35,263 nt of DNA from a virus, in IMG/VR virus record IMGVR_UViG_3300021959_000006, positions 1 through 35,263 of that record. One strand, written 5' to 3'. Below are positions 25,826 through 32,580 of this stretch, piece after piece (within the stretch, counting starts at the first letter, position 1; each line of letters begins with the position of its first letter). Below the pieces are notes generated by a model that worked only from the letters and a program-made list of their open reading frames with translations, made no database searches and had not been told where the DNA came from. A program made the translations under genes and the position numbers.

Positions 25826-27352
25826 TTATTGCAATAATTGGTTAATAGTTTTTTCTTTATCAAAAATAGTCTTAAGCATTGTTTCATCTAAACTTTTCTC
25901 AACCACTAAGAACTTTGCAGTTACATTATCTTTCTGTCCGATACGGTGGCAACGATCAATCGCTTGATTAATCTCACCAGGCACCCAAGAAGTCTCGGCA
26001 AACACTACGGTACTAGCTGCTGTGAGCGTCAGCCCTGTGCCGGCTGCTTGGATTTGCCCGATGAAAACTCTTACATCTTCTTTAGTTTGAAAATCATCTA
26101 TTGCTTGTTGACGATTTTTCATTACATGCTTACCAGTAATAACCACTGGTTTAAACTCTTGCAATTTATCTTTAATGCCATTAATAACATCATGGTGATG
26201 AGCGAAGATAACAACTTTATTAATATTCTCTAGTAAATCTGTAATGTATCTTGCGCTCTCATCTATTTTAGCTACTGCCAATTCATGTCTGATTTGTGCA
26301 AGCTCTCCCATACTACCATACTCTGGGTAGTTTTTTAATTGATCTACTGAAAACCTATATTCTTTTTCTATAATAGTTTTAGTTTTTTTACATAATTCAA
26401 AAGGTATTATTTGAAAAGTTTTATCAGGTAATTGTTTCATTACATCTTTCTTTAGACGGCGAACCATACAAGTAGCTCGTAAACGTACGCCTAATTCTTC
26501 TACATTTGAATTACCAGAAACATCAAAACCCCATTTAGAATTATAAGCATTACAAAATCTATAAGCATAATTTCTATAGTCTTGATATGGTGTAAGTGCA
26601 TGTGGGGCTAACATCTTTACCAAAGGGTATAGTTCTACCGGTCTGTTTAATAATGGCGTACCTGTTAAAAATATTTTTTTGGGTACGACACGGGCTAATT
26701 TTGCAACTGCTTTAGTTCTCTGTGTCTTAGCGTTCTTTAAATAGTGCGCTTCATCGCATACTAATATAGTAGCTTTAAAATCTATCAGTTGATCATTGAT
26801 TATTTTTGACTTGAGTAAGTCGTAATTAACTATAATTGTTGAAGCATCTTTTGGGAATATATCTTTACCAGTTCTAACTACAAAGGTATCCATGTTAGCC
26901 CACTTCTTAAACTCTCTAGCCCAATTTAATTTTAATGAAGCTGGGCAAATAATAATTTGTTTATTTTGCCATTCTGGCATCAGTATTTTGTGATAGTTTA
27001 TGTAGGTGATTACTTGAAGAGTTTTACCTAATCCTTGTTCATCTGCCAATAACACATTATTACGGCATGTCATCTGTATTACACCAGCTCTTTGGTATTG
27101 GAAAAGTCTAGGGTCATCTTCTAAGTTAGCTCCTTGATCGTAGCTCTTACGGTATCTCTCTAAGTAAGTCTTTAATTCTTCTGGATATTCTTCAATATTA
27201 AATTTCTTAACAGCCATCATAGCAATGTAAAAGCTGTTAGTACTCCACATCTTGTTTTGCGAACACCATTTAAAACCTGCTGCTTTAATTTGGTTACGCT
27301 CACCGTACCCACAGGTTATAAAATATTTTTCATTATCAAACGTTATCTTCAT
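25826..27352 (-). CDS. SNF2-type helicase/ATPase
   Basis: A 508-aa superfamily 2 motor that moves on DNA. Walker A is LADEQGLGKTLQVI, motif II is CDEAHYLKN, motif III is FLTGTPLLNRPVE. The C-terminal lobe has GTGLTLTAASTVVFAETSWVPGEINQAIDRCHRIGQ (motifs V and VI). The N-terminus (IKAAGFKWCSQNKMWSTNSFY) resembles the small HARP-like accessory region of SMARCAL1-type and phage enzymes. It heads the second part of the leftward operon after its own promoter and a hairpin leader. Confidence 0.94.
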   Translation of the reverse strand: MKITFDNEKYFITCGYGERNQIKAAGFKWCSQNKMWSTNSFYIAMMAVKKFNIEEYPEELKTYLERYRKSYDQGANLEDDPRLFQYQRAGVIQMTCRNNVLLADEQGLGKTLQVITYINYHKILMPEWQNKQIIICPASLKLNWAREFKKWANMDTFVVRTGKDIFPKDASTIIVNYDLLKSKIINDQLIDFKATILVCDEAHYLKNAKTQRTKAVAKLARVVPKKIFLTGTPLLNRPVELYPLVKMLAPHALTPYQDYRNYAYRFCNAYNSKWGFDVSGNSNVEELGVRLRATCMVRRLKKDVMKQLPDKTFQIIPFELCKKTKTIIEKEYRFSVDQLKNYPEYGSMGELAQIRHELAVAKIDESARYITDLLENINKVVIFAHHHDVINGIKDKLQEFKPVVITGKHVMKNRQQAIDDFQTKEDVRVFIGQIQAAGTGLTLTAASTVVFAETSWVPGEINQAIDRCHRIGQKDNVTAKFLVVEKSLDETMLKTIFDKEKTINQLLQ

Positions 27353-27386
27353 GTCGTTTCGTTTAGTTACGTGTTATTTAAAAACA

Positions 27387-27422
27387 GTAGGTTAGCAAAC
27401 AAAAACGAAATCGCTAACCTAC
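27387..27422 (-). terminator. Hairpin in the SNF2 leader, possible attenuator
   Basis: GTAGGTTAGC (27387-27396) and GCTAACCTAC (27413-27422) form a perfect 10-bp stem with a 16-base loop. T-runs follow on both strands. On the leftward transcript it lies between the promoter at 27518-27545 and the SNF2 ATG, so it could stop upstream transcripts or attenuate this operon. A second stem, AATCTTAA/TTAAGATT, is at 27443-27463. Confidence 0.6.
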
Positions 27423-27517
27423 CGTTTTTTGCAAGACGGTTAAATCTTAAGTTTTTTAAGATTATTTAAGCACGCAAAAAGTAAAAAATATTTAAGTTTT
27501 ACCGCCTTTAATAACAT

Positions 27518-27545
27518 AATATACTTGTATATTCTTTTATGTCAA
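27518..27545 (-). promoter_or_regulatory. Leftward promoter for the SNF2-to-resolvase operon
   Basis: On the minus strand, TTGACA (27545-27540) is followed after 16 bases by TATATT (27523-27518). An imperfect palindrome, AATATACTTGTATATT, lies between and over the -10. It closely resembles the palindrome at the leftward promoter at 32178-32205, suggesting one regulator for both. Confidence 0.5.
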
Positions 27546-27564
27546 TATTTTTTTATTAATAATT

Positions 27565-28140
27565 TTACAATTTAGGAGTTGTTATATTATTTAAAATCAT
27601 GCGAAAAAGATTTCTCAAAAGAGTGTCGCAATATCCGTTTTGAATCTTAACATCAGCACCTTTTTCTATTAATAACTTTGTAACTTCTAAGCTGTTATTA
27701 GATGCAGCTGAATGTAAAGGAGTTTTGCCATCTTTATTTTCAGCATTAACATCAGCACCTTTTTCGATTAATAGTTTTGCAAGTTTTACTTTGTTATTCC
27801 GTAAAGCATTATATAAAGGAGTGTCGCCCCATTTATTTTTAGCATTAACATCTGCACCTTTTTTAATTAATAGTTCTGCAACTTTAGGGCTGTTATTTAT
27901 TGCAGCCTCATGCAAAGGAGTAAAGCCATATTTATTTTTAGCATTAACATCTGCGCCTTTTTCTATTAATAGTTCTGCAACTTCTAAGCGGTTTTTCCAT
28001 GCAGCCTCATGCAAAGGAGTATCGCCATCTTCATTTTCAGCGTTAACATCTGCACCTTGTTCTATTAATAGCTTTGCTTGCTCTAAATCATTATCTCTAG
28101 CAGCATCAAATAATAGTTCGTTTAAATCTTTGTTTTCCAT
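27565..28140 (-). CDS. Ankyrin repeat protein C
   Basis: A 191-aa protein of about five 33-residue ankyrin repeats (motifs such as GDTPLHEAAWKNRLEVAELLIEKGADVNAKNKYG). Ankyrin solenoids bind other proteins and are often used by bacteria or phages against eukaryotic or host targets. No signal peptide. The start is ATG 28140 because GGAGGTAAATAAA, formed by the end of the preceding gene, provides its Shine-Dalgarno sequence. The last repeat is degenerate and ends NITTPKL instead of the KHGGK tail of the other copies, so the 3' end may have drifted or been frameshifted. Confidence 0.88.
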   Translation of the reverse strand: MENKDLNELLFDAARDNDLEQAKLLIEQGADVNAENEDGDTPLHEAAWKNRLEVAELLIEKGADVNAKNKYGFTPLHEAAINNSPKVAELLIKKGADVNAKNKWGDTPLYNALRNNKVKLAKLLIEKGADVNAENKDGKTPLHSAASNNSLEVTKLLIEKGADVKIQNGYCDTLLRNLFRMILNNITTPKL

Positions 28141-28141
28141 T

Positions 28142-28630
28142 TTATTTACCTCCATGTTTAATTAATAGCTCTGCAACTTCAAAGCTATCATAACGTGCAG
28201 CATAATACAAAGGAGTTTCGCCATATTTATCTTTAGCATTAACATCTGCTCCTTTTTCAATTAATAGTTTTGCAACTTTTACGCTACCATAACGTACAGC
28301 CCAATGCAAAGGAGTATTGCCCCATTTATCTTTAGCATTAACATCAGCCCCTTTTTTTATTAATAACTTTGCAACTTTTACGTTGTTACGCAAGGAAGCC
28401 CTATGTAAAGGAGTATTGCCCCATTTATCTTTAGCATTAACATCTGCGCCTTTTTCGATTAATAACTTTGCAACTTCTACGTTGTTATCAGATGCAGCAT
28501 AATACAAAGGAGTTTCGCCATATTTAGTTACATTAATATCTGCTCCTTTTTCTATTGATAGCTTTGCTATCTCTAAATCATTTTCTAGAGCAGCTTTAAA
28601 TAATAGTTCGTTTAAGTTTTTGTTTTCCAT
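28142..28630 (-). CDS. Ankyrin repeat protein B
   Basis: A 162-aa product of about five ankyrin repeats beginning MENKNLNELLFKAALENDLEIAKLSIEKGADIN and ending LLIKHGGK. It is closely related to proteins A and C. Two consecutive repeats share KDKWGNTPLH and nearly identical DNA 99 bp apart, a sign of recent unit duplication. A TTG at 28642 opens the frame earlier, but the ATG at 28630 aligns with the starts of A and C. No signal peptide. The target protein is unknown. Confidence 0.88.
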   Translation of the reverse strand: MENKNLNELLFKAALENDLEIAKLSIEKGADINVTKYGETPLYYAASDNNVEVAKLLIEKGADVNAKDKWGNTPLHRASLRNNVKVAKLLIKKGADVNAKDKWGNTPLHWAVRYGSVKVAKLLIEKGADVNAKDKYGETPLYYAARYDSFEVAELLIKHGGK

Positions 28631-28642
28631 TTTATTTACCAA

Positions 28643-29065
28643 TTAGTTATTACAAAAATTATGTTTTTTACCACCCTGATATTTAACGGCTAAATTCTGA
28701 TCCAATAGTTTGTCAGCCATATTCTCGCCGTTGATATACACATCAGCTAAAACCCTAAAATATTTGCCTCTTTCTAGGTTTTTTAATATAATACAATTTG
28801 CTTTATCTAGTGATTCTTTTAAATATTCTTTTGCAAGAATTGCTTTAAATTTTTCTTGTGAGCATTTCCCCCTTATTTCAGGTGTATCAACTCCTTTTAT
28901 TCTAACTCCCAAATTTTTACCAAATACATCAAGAGTATTATCTATATTTATAAAGAAAGTGTCGCCATCATATATTTTTACAATTTGCTCTTTTTTTATT
29001 TTTAAGTCCTCAGCGTGTAATAATGCAGGCTTTAATAGGATTGTAATTAATATTAATTTAATCAT
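28643..29065 (-). CDS. Secreted thermonuclease (SNase family)
   Basis: A 140-aa staphylococcal-nuclease-fold enzyme. The start MIKLILITILLKPALLHAED is a signal peptide, with likely cleavage after LLHA, so the mature enzyme should act in the periplasm or outside the cell. Active-site elements are YDGDTF, RIKGVDTPEIRGKC (Arg, Asp, Glu) and GKYFRVLADV (second Arg). It lies between two ankyrin genes and starts at ATG 29065, with its GGAGC signal in the end of ankyrin A. It may attack foreign nucleic acid or recycle nucleotides. Confidence 0.88.
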   Translation of the reverse strand: MIKLILITILLKPALLHAEDLKIKKEQIVKIYDGDTFFINIDNTLDVFGKNLGVRIKGVDTPEIRGKCSQEKFKAILAKEYLKESLDKANCIILKNLERGKYFRVLADVYINGENMADKLLDQNLAVKYQGGKKHNFCNN

Positions 29066-29066
29066 C

Positions 29067-29657
29067 TTATTTAGCTCCATGTTTTTTTAATAATTCTTTA
29101 ACTTCTACACTGTTCCTATATACAGCCACATGCAAAGGAGTGTCGCCATCTTCATCTTTAGCGTTAACATCTGCCCCATTTTCAATTAATAACTCTGCGA
29201 TTTCTAGGATGTTATATTCTGCTGCATGATGCAAAGGAGTGTCGCCCCATTTATTTTTAGTATTAACATCTGCCCCTTTTTTGATTAATAACTTTGCAAA
29301 ATTTAAGTTGTCATTTAATGCAGCCCCATGTAAAGGAGTTCTACCATTTTCATTTTCAACATTAACATCTGCCCCATTTTCTATTAATAACTTTGCAAAA
29401 TTTAAGTTGTCATTTAATGCAGCCCCATGCAAAGGAGTAACGCCCCATTTATTTTTAACATTAACATCTGCCCCTTTAAATATTAATAGTTCTGCAACTT
29501 CTACGCTGTTTCTCCTTGCAGCATAATGTAAAGGAGTATCGCCATCTTCATTTTTAGCGTTAATATCCGCCCCTTGTTCTATTAATAACTTTGCTTGCTC
29601 TAAATCATTTTTCTTAGCAGCATCAAATAGTTGTTCGTTTAAGGTTTCTTTTTCCAT
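29067..29657 (-). CDS. Ankyrin repeat protein A
   Basis: A 196-aa product of about six ankyrin repeats beginning MEKETLNEQLFDAAKKNDLEQAKLLIEQGADINAKNEDG. Two neighbouring repeats share GAALNDNLNFAKLLI; their DNA is identical for some 46 bases at a 99-bp offset (29286-29331 and 29385-29430), showing very recent duplication. The start ATG 29657 follows GGAGGTAAATAAA. It ends VKELLKKHGAK, and that end holds the ribosome-binding signal of the nuclease gene. Confidence 0.9.
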   Translation of the reverse strand: MEKETLNEQLFDAAKKNDLEQAKLLIEQGADINAKNEDGDTPLHYAARRNSVEVAELLIFKGADVNVKNKWGVTPLHGAALNDNLNFAKLLIENGADVNVENENGRTPLHGAALNDNLNFAKLLIKKGADVNTKNKWGDTPLHHAAEYNILEIAELLIENGADVNAKDEDGDTPLHVAVYRNSVEVKELLKKHGAK

Positions 29658-29658
29658 T

Positions 29659-29709
29659 TTATTTACCTCCATGTTTTTTTAGTAATTGAATCTTTCTTTT
29701 TTTTTTCAT
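29659..29709 (-). pseudogene. 16-codon remnant of an ankyrin gene tail
   Basis: Between primase and ankyrin A is a tiny frame MKKKRKIQLLKKHGGK and stop. Its end repeats the C-terminus of the ankyrin proteins (LLKKHGAK, LLIKHGGK) and the junction bases that precede each cassette gene. Its ATG overlaps the primase stop (ATGA). It looks like the tail of a deleted ankyrin gene kept because it supplies the Shine-Dalgarno sequence for ankyrin A; it may still be translated. Confidence 0.55.
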
Positions 29710-31901
29710 TTTTTAAAACCTGATTGAGTTTTACCGTCTATTCTAACTGTGCTGCGCACCCAACCAAGGTGGCGTAATACAGCACCAATTCTTTTTTGTT
29801 CTCTAAAGCCACAAGAGACTATGTCTCTACCAAAACAATTTACCCACACGTGGCGCACTGTTGTTTTGTCTATGTTCTCTCTATCTAACCATTCAACTAT
29901 CTCTGGTTCCCAATCATCTTGGTTAAATCTTTCAGCTTGTTTGTTCTTTGCTATAATATCAGCTTCTAAGTTATCCATATATAATGATTCACCTGCTTTA
30001 TATCTAACTATTGCTTCGGCATAAAGCATTGGTAATATTTCTTTTATACCATCACTATCAATTTTAACTAATTCTATTGGCCACATTCTTCTGTTGCCAG
30101 TTTCATCTTGTAAAAATCTATCTTTATTAGTGGTTGCTACAATAATACATTGTCTTGGTAAATCTCTTGGTAATCTATCATAAGGTAATCTATCTCTATC
30201 AGTTCTTCTTGATAAAAAAGCTTTAACTTCATTCACATCAGCATCATTAAACATAGTAAGTTCCGCATTTTCTACAATTAATTTTGATCTCATACGCAAA
30301 ATAACATCTTTATTATTTACATCGCCTAGATTGTCCGTATACCATTGCGGTTTAATTGCTATGGTTTCCAACAAAGTTGATTTACCAATCCCTTGTTCAC
30401 CAATAAAGATTGGCAGATAATCAAACTTACAGCCAGGTTGATATATTCTACTTACTATTGCTGTAAAAAGTTTAACGCCTAATTCTTGAGAATATTTACT
30501 GTCTTCTGCTTCGCAAAAGTCCGGAAAAAATCGCTCTAATCTTGCTACCTTATCCCATTCTGGCAACCCTTCAAAATAATCTTTGACTGGGTGATACTGA
30601 TTCTTAAATGCTACTGCTCTAGTTGCTTCTAATATATGGCTTCCGCTAGGGTCAAAACCAGCTTTATTAATTTCTTGGCGTATTCTTATAACGTCGTCAT
30701 CATCCAATACTTTATCAATCTCTCCAGTCAGTATTGTAGGTTTATGCCATGGCGCCGGTTGTCGCCAAACAGTATCCATTGAGAATAAATTTACTGCTAG
30801 TTTATCTTTTAATCTCGGTAAATTAGCTATAAATAATTCTGTGTTTTGAGTTCCAAAATTAGTCCTGGAAATATTACCAGAATTATCTTTACCAGTTCTA
30901 ACAAGCTTATCCATCCATGGAATTAAATCAGTTTCTTGTTTTTTTGCCTCATCATCTGATAGTTTATTAAAATCGCCATTGTCTAATTGACATTCTGGTG
31001 GTTCTGCAAAATCAATAGCTACTGATCTTGTCGGAATTTTATTTTTTGAGTAAGTAAAGGCACTATTGATAGTGTGTAAAAATCTATCTTGGCTAAGTGG
31101 TGGTTGATTATTTGTTTGATTATAAGCTGCCAATAGCTCTATGAGCTTCGTTTTACTTAGCCCTTGATCTTTACCTACACAAGCTATTTGATATAGGTTA
31201 TTACCCCTATCCCCTGGCAAAGAGACATCTTGAATTTTTAATAAGTCTGTAAATATTTTTATGTCTGTTGATGCGTCTTTTGGTGTGTTATCGCTTTGGC
31301 TTTCTGCTTGCTCACCTAGTTTTATTCCGTTCTCTCTTTTTAAGAGGTCTAACATTAAATCCTTTGGCAGTTCTTTTAAATGTGAGAAGCCACTAGTTAA
31401 TAAGGATAATTTATATTTGTTTCCATTAGGTAGTTTTGATTCTGGTATTACTACTTGTCTTTTAAGTGATTTAAATTCTACACCTGCAAAACCCTTTAAT
31501 GAATTAGCTATTGTTAATTGTAAGTGTTCTGGGTTTTTCTTATAATATAGATGAAGTCCTCCGCTTGCTGTGTTAGTTATTACTGCTGCATTTGCAGTTA
31601 AGTCATATTTATAATGTTCACTTAATTTCTTTAGGGAATTTGTACCATTGGTATTGTCGTGATTATCAACATCCACAATAATCATATCGTCTGGTATTAC
31701 AAAACCTGCACTATTAATAGTGTCAAAATCGCCATTGTCTAATTGACTTTTAGAAAGCTCAAGCGTGGTTTTCTGCCAGTTTTTTTGAACGGGGATTTTA
31801 CCATTTAGTGGGATGATAGTAAAGCCTGCTTTGTGGTAGCTCTTAATAATATTAATCAGAGCTGGGTTGACTATTGTTCGTTTTTGTTTTTGATTATCCA
31901 T
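29706..31901 (-). CDS. Primase-helicase (Prim-Pol plus VirE-type ATPase)
   Basis: A 731-aa bifunctional replication protein. The N-terminal Prim-Pol domain shows AGFTIIPLNGKIPVQKNWQKTT, the catalytic MIIVDVDNHD and GGLHLYYKK. A helical linker follows (PriCT-like, GDRGNNLYQIACVGKDQGLSKTKLIELLAAYN). The C-terminal VirE-like ATPase has Walker A in GEQGIGKSTLL, later LPRQCIIVATTNKDRFLQDETGNRRMWPIEL. The segment QLDNGDF occurs twice (about residues 53-59 and 306-312), each encoded by a 23-nt dispersed repeat. Confidence 0.92.
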   Translation of the reverse strand: MDNQKQKRTIVNPALINIIKSYHKAGFTIIPLNGKIPVQKNWQKTTLELSKSQLDNGDFDTINSAGFVIPDDMIIVDVDNHDNTNGTNSLKKLSEHYKYDLTANAAVITNTASGGLHLYYKKNPEHLQLTIANSLKGFAGVEFKSLKRQVVIPESKLPNGNKYKLSLLTSGFSHLKELPKDLMLDLLKRENGIKLGEQAESQSDNTPKDASTDIKIFTDLLKIQDVSLPGDRGNNLYQIACVGKDQGLSKTKLIELLAAYNQTNNQPPLSQDRFLHTINSAFTYSKNKIPTRSVAIDFAEPPECQLDNGDFNKLSDDEAKKQETDLIPWMDKLVRTGKDNSGNISRTNFGTQNTELFIANLPRLKDKLAVNLFSMDTVWRQPAPWHKPTILTGEIDKVLDDDDVIRIRQEINKAGFDPSGSHILEATRAVAFKNQYHPVKDYFEGLPEWDKVARLERFFPDFCEAEDSKYSQELGVKLFTAIVSRIYQPGCKFDYLPIFIGEQGIGKSTLLETIAIKPQWYTDNLGDVNNKDVILRMRSKLIVENAELTMFNDADVNEVKAFLSRRTDRDRLPYDRLPRDLPRQCIIVATTNKDRFLQDETGNRRMWPIELVKIDSDGIKEILPMLYAEAIVRYKAGESLYMDNLEADIIAKNKQAERFNQDDWEPEIVEWLDRENIDKTTVRHVWVNCFGRDIVSCGFREQKRIGAVLRHLGWVRSTVRIDGKTQSGFKK
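30969..30991 (-). repeat. 23-nt dispersed repeat, copy 1 (inside primase)
   Basis: Identical over 23 bases to 31725-31747 and nearly so to 32219-32242. In the primase frame it encodes QLDNGDF within the linker between the two domains (EPPECQLDNGDFNKLSDD). Confidence 0.85.
31725..31747 (-). repeat. 23-nt dispersed repeat, copy 2 (inside primase)
   Basis: Same sequence and same reading frame as copy 1, encoding QLDNGDF in the Prim-Pol domain just before the strand with the catalytic aspartates. The flanks outside the 23 bases are unrelated to those of copy 1. Confidence 0.85.
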
Positions 31902-31913
31902 AGGTCTTTTATT

Positions 31914-32132
31914 TTAATCTTCATCGGTTGAGTTGTTACTTATTAGTGAACGCTGAACCGCTATTGCTCCGTTGCGTTCCATTTGTTTTTCAACCTCATC
32001 AAGATCAAAACGCCAATGTCTACCTAGTTTCTTAGCTGGTATTAAACCAAATCTAGCCAAGTCTCTTACATATTGTGGGTTAAGAGAAAGTATCTTTGCT
32101 AGTTCTAGTGAAGTTAGGTTTTTTTTATCCAT
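31914..32132 (-). CDS. Excisionase-type helix-turn-helix protein
   Basis: A 72-aa MerR/excisionase-like DNA-binding protein: LTSLELAKILSLNPQYVRDLARFGLIPAKKLGRHWRFDLDEVEKQM, with the typical recognition helix and wing (GRHWRF). No integrase is found in the window, so it is more likely a transcription regulator or replication factor than a true excisionase. It is the first gene after a strong leftward promoter and lies 12 bases before the primase. Confidence 0.85.
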   Translation of the reverse strand: MDKKNLTSLELAKILSLNPQYVRDLARFGLIPAKKLGRHWRFDLDEVEKQMERNGAIAVQRSLISNNSTDED

Positions 32133-32166
32133 GTTTGTTACAAAATATTATTAAACGACAACAATT

Positions 32167-32178
32167 TATACATGTATA
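32167..32178. promoter_or_regulatory. Palindromic operator candidate
   Basis: TATACATGTATA is a perfect 12-bp palindrome touching the -10 of the leftward promoter. A near-copy (TATACTTGTATA) sits at the other leftward promoter, 27523-27532. Both suggest one dimeric repressor acting on the two leftward units. Confidence 0.45.
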
Positions 32179-32205
32179 TTATGTTGTTGGTTTTGTAGTT
32201 GTCAA
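32178..32205 (-). promoter_or_regulatory. Leftward early promoter
   Basis: On the minus strand TTGACA (32205-32200), 16 bases, then CATAAT (32183-32178). It would transcribe the HTH, primase and ankyrin cassette. The third copy of the 23-nt repeat lies just upstream. Confidence 0.6.
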
Positions 32206-32218
32206 GTTGAAATATTAA

Positions 32219-32242
32219 AAAACTGCCATTGTCTAATTTGAC
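32219..32242 (-). repeat. 23-nt dispersed repeat, copy 3 (intergenic)
   Basis: Matches copies 1 and 2 in the primase except for a swapped base pair and one inserted T. It lies outside any gene, upstream of the leftward promoter, which shows that the repeat is not only a protein-level feature. Confidence 0.75.
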
Positions 32243-32254
32243 GTTTCTATTTAA

Positions 32255-32446
32255 TTAGAATAAAGGTTCGTATAATTCTCCATTGTCATGGAGTTTTTTA
32301 TAATGTAAATATTTAATTCTTGCTGAGGCTGCTAATTGTTTTTGATTGTGCCATAAATACTCATGCATAGCATCCTCATAGTATTTCATGGCTTTTAATA
32401 TATCTATTAAATTATTATCTTCTGAAACATAATTTTTATTTTCCAA
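32255..32446 (-). CDS. Small hypothetical protein
   Basis: A 63-aa helical, aromatic-rich product (MENKNYVSEDNNLIDILKAMKYYEDAMHEYLWHNQKQLAASARIKYLHYKK). No family recognised. It is the first leftward gene from the divergent intergenic region with TATTACATA boxes, so it may share control with the tandem-HTH gene opposite. Confidence 0.55.
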   Translation of the reverse strand: MENKNYVSEDNNLIDILKAMKYYEDAMHEYLWHNQKQLAASARIKYLHYKKLHDNGELYEPLF

Positions 32447-32462
32447 GAAATAAATACAATAG

Positions 32463-32491
32463 TTGACAATTAATATAATATGTAATAGTAT
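32463..32491 (+). promoter_or_regulatory. Promoter for the tandem-HTH gene
   Basis: TTGACA at 32463-32468 and TAGTAT at 32486-32491 with a 17-base spacer. The first TATGTAATA box (32479-32487) overlaps the spacer and -10, so binding there should block the promoter. Confidence 0.45.
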
Positions 32492-32561
32492 TAATCATAT
32501 TACATAAATTAATAAAATACATATTACAAATAAGCAATTTATGTAATATGTATTTTATTAA
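32479..32561. repeat. Two nested inverted-repeat pairs with TATTACATA boxes
   Basis: TATGTAATA (32479-32487) faces TATTACATA (32498-32506). Next to them a perfect 20-bp inverted repeat has arms at 32509-32528 and 32542-32561 around a 13-base spacer, each containing the related ATATTACA/TGTAATAT. The same boxes recur in the putative origin near 34701-34741. They lie just upstream of a tandem-HTH gene, which may bind them. Confidence 0.75.
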
Positions 32562-32580
32562 CTTTAAAACAATAATTAAC

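Noticed and set aside
27725-28165. Long rightward frames opposite the ankyrin genes (also 28317-28502 and 29239-29526)
   Set aside because: They mirror the periodic codons of the ankyrin repeats and give repetitive Ser/Phe/Ala products; shadows of the real genes.
27565-29672. Regular repeats spaced by 99 bp, CRISPR-like at first sight
   Set aside because: The units are translated 33-residue ankyrin repeats with full reading frames, not short repeats with unique spacers.
31914-32132. Evidence for a temperate life style from the excisionase-like protein
   Set aside because: No integrase, attachment-site pair or recognisable CI-type repressor was found; this HTH type is also common in lytic phages as a regulator.
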